Origin: Sulfurovum sp.
GTDB lineage: Bacteria > Campylobacterota > Campylobacteria > Campylobacterales > Sulfurovaceae
Assembly: GCA_021166685.1 (NCBI GenBank)
Contig: JAJPEU010000001.1
Location: forward strand, 1-64,000
Direction of reading: 5' to 3'
DNA length: 64,000 nucleotides
Under the pieces are notes generated by a model that did not search any database, was not told the DNA's origin, and saw only the letters and a list, made by a program, of their open reading frames with translations. Of this stretch, positions 59,182 through 64,000 are shown piece after piece. Numbering within the stretch: the stretch's first letter is position 1; every line of letters starts with the position of its first letter. A program made the translations under genes and the position numbers.

Positions 59182-60246
59182 TTATTTATAGTCTGCACCA
59201 ATAGCTTCGCTGATGTGCGTGTATCCGTCTTTTTGCAAAAGCATCAAGAGTCCTTCGTTGATCTCTTTGATAAGGGCGGGACCCTTGTAGATGAGCATAC
59301 TGTAAACTTGGACCAGTGATGCACCCGCCTTAATGCGCTTATAGGCTTCATCGGCCGAATCGATACCGCCTACAGAAATAAGTACCGTTTTCCCGTAAAA
59401 CTCTTTACCTATGGCTTTGAAGAGTTCATAGCTCTTTTCTTTTAGCAGTGCCCCGCTGATGCCCCCAAAGTCCTTAGCGTGAGAAGTAAGGGAGTAATCT
59501 ATGGTTGTATTGGTTGCGATAATGCCTGCTGCTCCTGCTTCAACCGCACTCTTGCAAAGTGCAATAGCTTCCTGAGGATCCATATCGGGTGCAATTTTAA
59601 GCAAGACGGGCTGAGAAGTGATTTTTTTTGCTATCTCAAAAATAGCCTTGATAAAGGTTTCATTTTGCAGATTTCTGAGTCCAGGGGTATTGGGCGAGGA
59701 GATGTTAACCGCTATATAATCGCCATGCTCTTTAAAGGCCTTAAAGAGCGTTTCATAATCTCTAAGCGCTTCATTTTCAGGAGTGATCTTGTTTTTGCCT
59801 ATATTGATACCGATGGGGTAATCAAAAAAATAAAGCTTTTTAAGCTGTTGGAGCATATAGTAGCTTCCCTTATTGTTAAATCCCATAGCGTTTTGTATGG
59901 AATTTTCTTCAATCAGCCTAAAAAGCCTTGGTTTCGGGTTGCCGTCTTGCGGTCTTGGTGTGACTGTGCCCACTTCTGTGAATCCAAATCCCAAGATAGG
60001 CGTTGCGGCGATGTATTGGGCGTTTTTATCAAACCCCGCACCCAAACCCACAGGATTTTGAAAAATTCGTCCAAAGATTTTCTGCTGAAGCATGGGGTGT
60101 GTGACAAAGTATCGGTTTTTGACAAAGCGCAACAGCAGGGGGCAATGAGATGCCATCATTAGTCCAATCCCCCCAACCGTATGAGCGGTTTCGGGATCCA
60201 GCTTAAAGAGAATTTTTTTAAGGTTTTGATAAGAAAAAAGTGACAC
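59182..60246 (-). CDS. pyrD: Dihydroorotate dehydrogenase (quinone), class 2
   Basis: PyrD oxidises dihydroorotate to orotate at the inner membrane with quinone. The 354 residues keep the class 2 N-terminal helix (L-F-K-L-D-P-E-T-A-H), the F-G-F-T-E-V-G-T-V-T-P-R-P block, N-I-S-S-P-N-T-P-G with the catalytic serine, and a late G-G-I-x-S-x-x-x-A. I chose the GTG at 60246 because GGAG lies 6 bases upstream; the ATG at 60258 has no such site. The gap of about 290 bases upstream shows no ORF or hairpin, only AT-rich sequence. Confidence 0.94.
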   Translation of the reverse strand: MSLFSYQNLKKILFKLDPETAHTVGGIGLMMASHCPLLLRFVKNRYFVTHPMLQQKIFGRIFQNPVGLGAGFDKNAQYIAATPILGFGFTEVGTVTPRPQDGNPKPRLFRLIEENSIQNAMGFNNKGSYYMLQQLKKLYFFDYPIGINIGKNKITPENEALRDYETLFKAFKEHGDYIAVNISSPNTPGLRNLQNETFIKAIFEIAKKITSQPVLLKIAPDMDPQEAIALCKSAVEAGAAGIIATNTTIDYSLTSHAKDFGGISGALLKEKSYELFKAIGKEFYGKTVLISVGGIDSADEAYKRIKAGASLVQVYSMLIYKGPALIKEINEGLLMLLQKDGYTHISEAIGADYK

Positions 60247-60536
60247 TATGCTCTCCATTTACAAATATTTCATATTCTAAAAGCAGCAAACTATACAACG
60301 CCCGCTGTTAAAAAAGTTTAGTATGGGCATAAAATATAAATTTTTATTTCATGTTTACACCAAAGACAATAGTATAGCAAATTATCAATAAAAGTAGTGA
60401 GCAAAGGGTATGGTTCATTATTTTATCGATAGGTTCAAAAGGCCAAAATTTTTGATTTTACCCTGCGACAGCTTCGATCAATATCTGCACTTTTTATCAC
60501 AGGCAATAATACTTTTGTCTTAGTTGTGAATGTTTT

Positions 60537-62240
60537 TTAGTGTGTTTTTGACAGCTTATTGTAGGTTTTGCAGTGCTGCAGCAAATCAGTGTGGGAGCCT
60601 CTGCATATAATTTCTCCCTTTTCAAACACCAAAATAGTATCGGACTCTTCAATGGTGCTCAGTCTGTGAGCAACAGTGAAAGTAATCATGTGAGGTTTGA
60701 GTGCTTTGAGCGCTTGCTGTATAAGTGCTTCGCTTATATTGTCAAGTGCCGAGGTTGCTTCATCGAGAATAAGAATATCCGGATTTTTATAAAGTGCTCT
60801 AGCAAGAGCGATACGCTGTCTTTGCCCTCCCGAGAGATTATTGCCGTTTTCGGACAAAAGTGTAAAAATTCCCTCTTCAAGTTTTTCTACAAACTCCATC
60901 GCAAAGGCTTTTTTGAGCGCTTGAATAATCCTTTCTTCGTCTATATCTTCTCCATAGGCAACATTGGCTGCAATGGTATCGTTAAAAATGTAGATACGTT
61001 GCGTTACATAGGCGATTTTACGGTGCAAGGAAGGAAGTGTGAACTCGGTGTAATCCGTGCCGTTGATAAGAATTTTTCCTTCAGCCGGATCATAAAACCG
61101 CACAAGCAGGCTGACCAAAGAGCTTTTGCCTGCACCGCTGTCTCCTACAAGAGCAATGGATTGGCCTCTTTTTGCTTCAAATGAAATGTTTTTAAGCGCA
61201 GGTGTCTGGCTGTATGCGAGCGAAATGTTTTGAAGCGTGATGGTTTCTATGTTTCCTGTGAGCACTTTATTCCCCGATATGATACGGGGCTGCTTGGCCA
61301 AAAGCTCATGCATGCGGGTGTTTGCCGTGATGGCATCCTGCGCTCTGTTGTAAAGGGCAGAGAGACGTTTGACGGGATCATAAAGCATGAAAAGTGCCGT
61401 TGCAAAGGCGAAGAAAGATCCCACGCTCATCCGTCCATCGATCACCTCTTTGCCCCCTATATAGATGACAATCCCTATGGCTATTGAGCCTAGAAGCTCC
61501 ATGACGGGGGAGGTGAGCGCATTGGTTCTTACTTGTTTCATGATAAACTTAAAGACATTTTGGTTCTCTTTGGCGAAGCGGCTCTTTTCGTAGTCTTGTG
61601 ATGAATTGGATTTGATGATTTCGATATTGGCAAGTATTTCACCCAGCCTTGCTGTCATGTCAGCTGTACTCTCTTGGGAAAGCTTGGAATATCTTCGCAT
61701 TTTTTTAGCCAATTTTGAGAGGGGGAAAATAGCCAAAGGCATGATGATAAGAAAATAAAATGCCAATTTGGGACTTTCATAGATCACGTATCCTGTAAGT
61801 GCAATGATAGTCATCGTTTCACGCATAAGATCGGGAATAATACCCGCGACCACCGTTTGAATGCGGGAAATATCATTGGTAACGCGAGAAAGTATCTCTC
61901 CTGTATGCATGCGCCTGAAAAAATCTATATCAAGATACGTTAGATGCTCCACCAGCCTGTCGCGAAGTTTTCGGACAACGTCTTGCCCGATAAAAGAGGT
62001 GTAGTAAGTCTGAATATATTTTCCTATTCCTTTAAGAGCAAACACACCAAAGAGCAAAAAAGGCATCAACAAAAGCATCTCTTTGTCTTTATTGATAAAA
62101 ATATCATCCAATACCGGTTTAATAAGCTGCGCCGTTCCGGCGGTTCCTGCAGCAACAGCAATCATTCCCAGCACGGCAAAGAAAAAATGTTTTTTATAGC
62201 CTGTCAAATAGGGAAGATACTGTCTAAGCAATTCTTTCAT
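60537..62240 (-). CDS. msbA: MsbA-like ABC exporter (lipid flippase family)
   Basis: The 567 residues form a half-transporter with six membrane helices (about 17-290), then an ABC ATPase with Walker A G-D-S-G-A-G-K-S-S near 365, Q-loop, signature L-S-G-G-Q-R-Q-R and I-L-D-E-A-T-S-A-L-D. The best-known relative flips lipid A, and LpxK is encoded in this window. Other lipid or drug substrates are possible. I chose the ATG at 62240, which overlaps the cysS TGA (TGATG); the ATG at 62255 is an alternative. Confidence 0.85.
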   Translation of the reverse strand: MKELLRQYLPYLTGYKKHFFFAVLGMIAVAAGTAGTAQLIKPVLDDIFINKDKEMLLLMPFLLFGVFALKGIGKYIQTYYTSFIGQDVVRKLRDRLVEHLTYLDIDFFRRMHTGEILSRVTNDISRIQTVVAGIIPDLMRETMTIIALTGYVIYESPKLAFYFLIIMPLAIFPLSKLAKKMRRYSKLSQESTADMTARLGEILANIEIIKSNSSQDYEKSRFAKENQNVFKFIMKQVRTNALTSPVMELLGSIAIGIVIYIGGKEVIDGRMSVGSFFAFATALFMLYDPVKRLSALYNRAQDAITANTRMHELLAKQPRIISGNKVLTGNIETITLQNISLAYSQTPALKNISFEAKRGQSIALVGDSGAGKSSLVSLLVRFYDPAEGKILINGTDYTEFTLPSLHRKIAYVTQRIYIFNDTIAANVAYGEDIDEERIIQALKKAFAMEFVEKLEEGIFTLLSENGNNLSGGQRQRIALARALYKNPDILILDEATSALDNISEALIQQALKALKPHMITFTVAHRLSTIEESDTILVFEKGEIICRGSHTDLLQHCKTYNKLSKTH

Positions 62241-63640
62241 CAGGCTTTTTCCCATACGGTGCCGCCTGGTGTATCCATGATGGATATCCCCATAGCTGTG
62301 AGTTCATCTCGAATAGCGTCAGAGAGTATAAAGTTTTTGGCTTTTTTGGCTTCGGTACGCTCTACAAGAAGTGTTTCTATTTTGTTTTTAAGCGCTTCGT
62401 CTATACCGATTTGAAAATACTCAAACGGCTCTTTGCCACCAAAACCAAGCAGACTATTGATAAATTCAATAGTTGCAACAATCTCTTTTTTGAGTTCTTT
62501 ATCCTTTGGGTTAAGATCTAATTTTTCATTGTTTTGTGTAACCATCTCATCAATGACGGAAAGTGCCATAGAGACATTAAGATCATCCGACATCGCTTCA
62601 AGCAGAGCAGTTTTGAATGCAGTGTCGGGTGCGGAAGAGTGGCTTGGAGTCACACGTTTTTTGAGTCTGTAAAGTTTGTCCAGCCTTTTTTTGGCCGCAA
62701 GCAGATCTTCTTCATTAAAGTTAAAATCATTACGGTAATGTACAGAGTTGAGATAGTATCGCAAGACTTCACCGTCATAGACTTGAAGCGCATCTTTAAG
62801 AAAGAAGCTATTGCCAAGACTTTTGCTCATCTTTTCGCCATCGATTTGAACAAAACCGTTATGCATCCAGTATTTGGCAAGCTCATGCCCTGTGGCGCAT
62901 CTGCTTTGGGCGGCTTCATTTTCATGATGCGGGAAAAGAAGATCAGCACCCCCTCCATGGATATCAATACTGTATTCATTGGTACCGTGAAAGTGTTTTT
63001 CTATCATGGCTGAACACTCGATATGCCATCCCGGGCGTCCTGAAGAAAATGCAGTCTCAAAACAAATATTCTCGTCCCCCTTGCATGCTTTCCATAATGC
63101 AAAATCTTTGGGGTTCTTTTTTTCGTCCGTGTGCGCGATACGACTTTGATTTTCTTCATTTTCGTTCACACGATGGGAAATATCTCCATAGTGACTGTCT
63201 TTAGAGGTATCAAAATAGACATCCCCGTTAGATACCCGATAGGCAAACCCTTTGTCTATGAGTGTTTGTATCATTGTTTCAATGGCTTCGAGAGACTGGG
63301 TAGCTTTTGGTTCTATGTCGGCACGTCCGACACCAAGAGCACCCATCTCCTGAAGGTATCTGTCGGTATAGAAAGAAGTTATTTCCTGGATGCTTTTGCC
63401 GGTGGCTTCTGCTTTTTTGATGATCTTATCGTCAATATCGGTAAAATTTTTTGCCATCGTAACTTTGTATCCGAGATGTTTGAGAGTGCGGGCGAGCACG
63501 TCAAAGGCTAAAGCACTCCTGGCATGCCCCAAATGGGCATCGTCATAGACAGTGGGGCCGCATACATAGATAGATACTTCCCCTGTTTTTATGGGAACCA
63601 GTTGAAGTTTTGTTTTTTGTACACTGTCATAGATAACCAT
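62240..63640 (-). CDS. cysS: Cysteinyl-tRNA synthetase
   Basis: A full-length 466-residue class I synthetase. It has the zinc cysteine and H-L-G-H signature in Y-V-C-G-P-T-V-Y-D-D-A-H-L-G-H-A-R, the later zinc ligands (W-H-I-E-C-S-A, H-H-E-N-E), and K-M-S-K-S-L-G-N. AAGGG precedes the ATG. Two minus-strand TATAAT hexamers lie upstream. Its stop overlaps msbA. Confidence 0.97.
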   Translation of the reverse strand: MVIYDSVQKTKLQLVPIKTGEVSIYVCGPTVYDDAHLGHARSALAFDVLARTLKHLGYKVTMAKNFTDIDDKIIKKAEATGKSIQEITSFYTDRYLQEMGALGVGRADIEPKATQSLEAIETMIQTLIDKGFAYRVSNGDVYFDTSKDSHYGDISHRVNENEENQSRIAHTDEKKNPKDFALWKACKGDENICFETAFSSGRPGWHIECSAMIEKHFHGTNEYSIDIHGGGADLLFPHHENEAAQSRCATGHELAKYWMHNGFVQIDGEKMSKSLGNSFFLKDALQVYDGEVLRYYLNSVHYRNDFNFNEEDLLAAKKRLDKLYRLKKRVTPSHSSAPDTAFKTALLEAMSDDLNVSMALSVIDEMVTQNNEKLDLNPKDKELKKEIVATIEFINSLLGFGGKEPFEYFQIGIDEALKNKIETLLVERTEAKKAKNFILSDAIRDELTAMGISIMDTPGGTVWEKA

Positions 63641-63657
63641 GGGATTGCCCTTCTAAA

Positions 63658-63677
63658 ATTATAGTGTTGTGATTATA
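63658..63677 (-). promoter_or_regulatory. Two candidate -10 boxes of cysS
   Basis: Minus-strand TATAAT occurs at 63663-63658 and again at 63677-63672, 17 and 31 bases before the cysS ATG. The farther one gives a more usual leader length. Confidence 0.4.
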
Positions 63678-63794
63678 GCCAAATGTTAATTAGGATAGAT
63701 TATTTAGTTTTTTATAAAAATAAGATACTATTATTTAGTACATGGAATATATAGTGTATGGGATAAATGATAAATTTTTAAGAGGGAGTAATGG

Positions 63795-64000
63795 ATGGAA
63801 AAGACGACAAAAACAATTTACAATACAATCACAAAAGAGCAGATTCGCCGTAATACACCCATAGATAAGTGTGCGCCTTATGTGGGGGGTGCGATGATTA
63901 CAGAAACAGATCTTGAGGGTATTTTAACGTATGCAAGCAGAGATTTTGTCGAGATGAGCGGGTATTCAAAAGAGGAACTTATAGGCTCACCGCATAGTAT
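63795..64000 (+). CDS. PAS-domain protein, 3' part outside window
   Basis: The first 68 residues are visible and run off the right edge. They lack a signal peptide and contain the start of a PAS sensor domain (I-T-E-T-D-L-x-G-I-L, F-V-E-M-S-G-Y-S-K-E-E-L-I-G). PAS domains with this spacing in Campylobacterota are often joined to chemotaxis-receptor or cyclic-di-GMP domains (Aer-like), but the output domain is not visible. GAGGGAG lies 6 bases before the ATG. Confidence 0.8.
   Translation, partial: MEKTTKTIYNTITKEQIRRNTPIDKCAPYVGGAMITETDLEGILTYASRDFVEMSGYSKEELIGSPHS

Noticed and set aside
59479-60162. Open frame of 227 codons antisense to pyrD
   Set aside because: It lies wholly opposite a well-recognised pyrD and has an unlikely amino-acid composition.
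60259-60536. Gap between pyrD and msbA as a hidden gene or RNA
   Set aside because: It is AT-rich with no open frame of useful length, no clear hairpin and no recognised motif.
63791-63853. ATG at 63791 as start of the right-edge gene
   Set aside because: That frame stops after 20 codons. The ATG at 63795 opens a PAS-domain frame and has a better-spaced ribosome site.
1-64000. CRISPR arrays, tRNA/rRNA genes, insertion sequences, prophage or defence genes
   Set aside because: Reading the gaps and proteins gave no spaced repeats, no tRNA-like arms, no transposase or integrase and no defence-type domains.

Overview
The window is about 64 kb of ordinary chromosome from a member of the Campylobacterota (former Epsilonproteobacteria), probably a free-living Sulfurovum/Sulfurimonas-type relative. 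The sequence is AT-rich and densely packed, with many TTG/GTG starts and promoters marked mainly by a TATAAT-like -10 box. It carries several genes typical of the phylum: an HsrA-like orphan response regulator without a phospho-acceptor, a UPF0323 lipoprotein, and a DUF2018 (HP0242-like) small protein. Several neighbourhoods match Helicobacter or Campylobacter gene orders as I remember them: radA/ftsY/thioredoxin/5-FCL/RNase Y; bioA/ppiD-like/ftsA/ftsZ; DUF2018/ispB/hemA/proS/hemC; pyrD/M16 protease/dapA/SDR/pgsA. I saw no tRNA, rRNA, CRISPR array, insertion sequence or prophage. No gap without a gene exceeds 300 bases.

Layout. 1-12.9 kb: a truncated lipoprotein, thiS, acpS, radA, plsC, ftsY, a thioredoxin lipoprotein, 5-FCL, RNase Y, a pair of 48-bp repeats, an unknown small gene, a cyclophilin, cmoB, hsrA, an MBL hydrolase, a DUF455 ferritin-like gene, lpxK and argB. 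13-24.8 kb: thrC, a LysM/3D cell-wall protein, an ABC-F ATPase, an M48 protease, prmC, DUF4149, a uracil/hypoxanthine-type glycosylase, apaH, PPK2, and an ATP-grasp ligase paired with a UPF0323 lipoprotein. 25-33.7 kb: the division genes ftsZ and ftsA, a PpiD-like chaperone, bioA, a Sel1-repeat protein, a degenerate class II aldolase, rsmH and an FtsL candidate. 33.7-38.9 kb: the least ordinary stretch, a LuxI/FeeM-like acyltransferase divergent from a TonB receptor, a small periplasmic protein and a GGDEF/EAL protein. 38.9-45.3 kb: an isoprenoid/heme/prolyl-tRNA operon. 45.5-50.4 kb: a UbiD-type decarboxylase, AhpC-type peroxiredoxin, a PerR-like regulator, YggS and RseP. 50.5-55.3 kb: a Fur-box-preceded feoB-feoA-porin operon and a second porin. 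55.4-64 kb: pgsA, a FabL-type enoyl-ACP reductase, dapA, an M16 protease, pyrD, msbA, cysS and the start of a PAS-domain protein.

How the genes fit together. The window supplies envelope synthesis (PlsC, PgsA, FabL, AcpS, LpxK, MsbA, IspB), division (FtsZ, FtsA, RsmH, FtsL candidate), periplasmic folding and redox control (cyclophilin, PpiD-like, thioredoxin and DsbC/G-like proteins), heme synthesis (HemA, HemC) and iron/peroxide control (Feo, Fur box, AhpC, PerR-like). The best candidate for an undescribed system is the acyltransferase / TonB receptor / periplasmic protein / EAL phosphodiesterase cluster at 33.7-38.9 kb. This is a hypothesis from gene order and domain content only.
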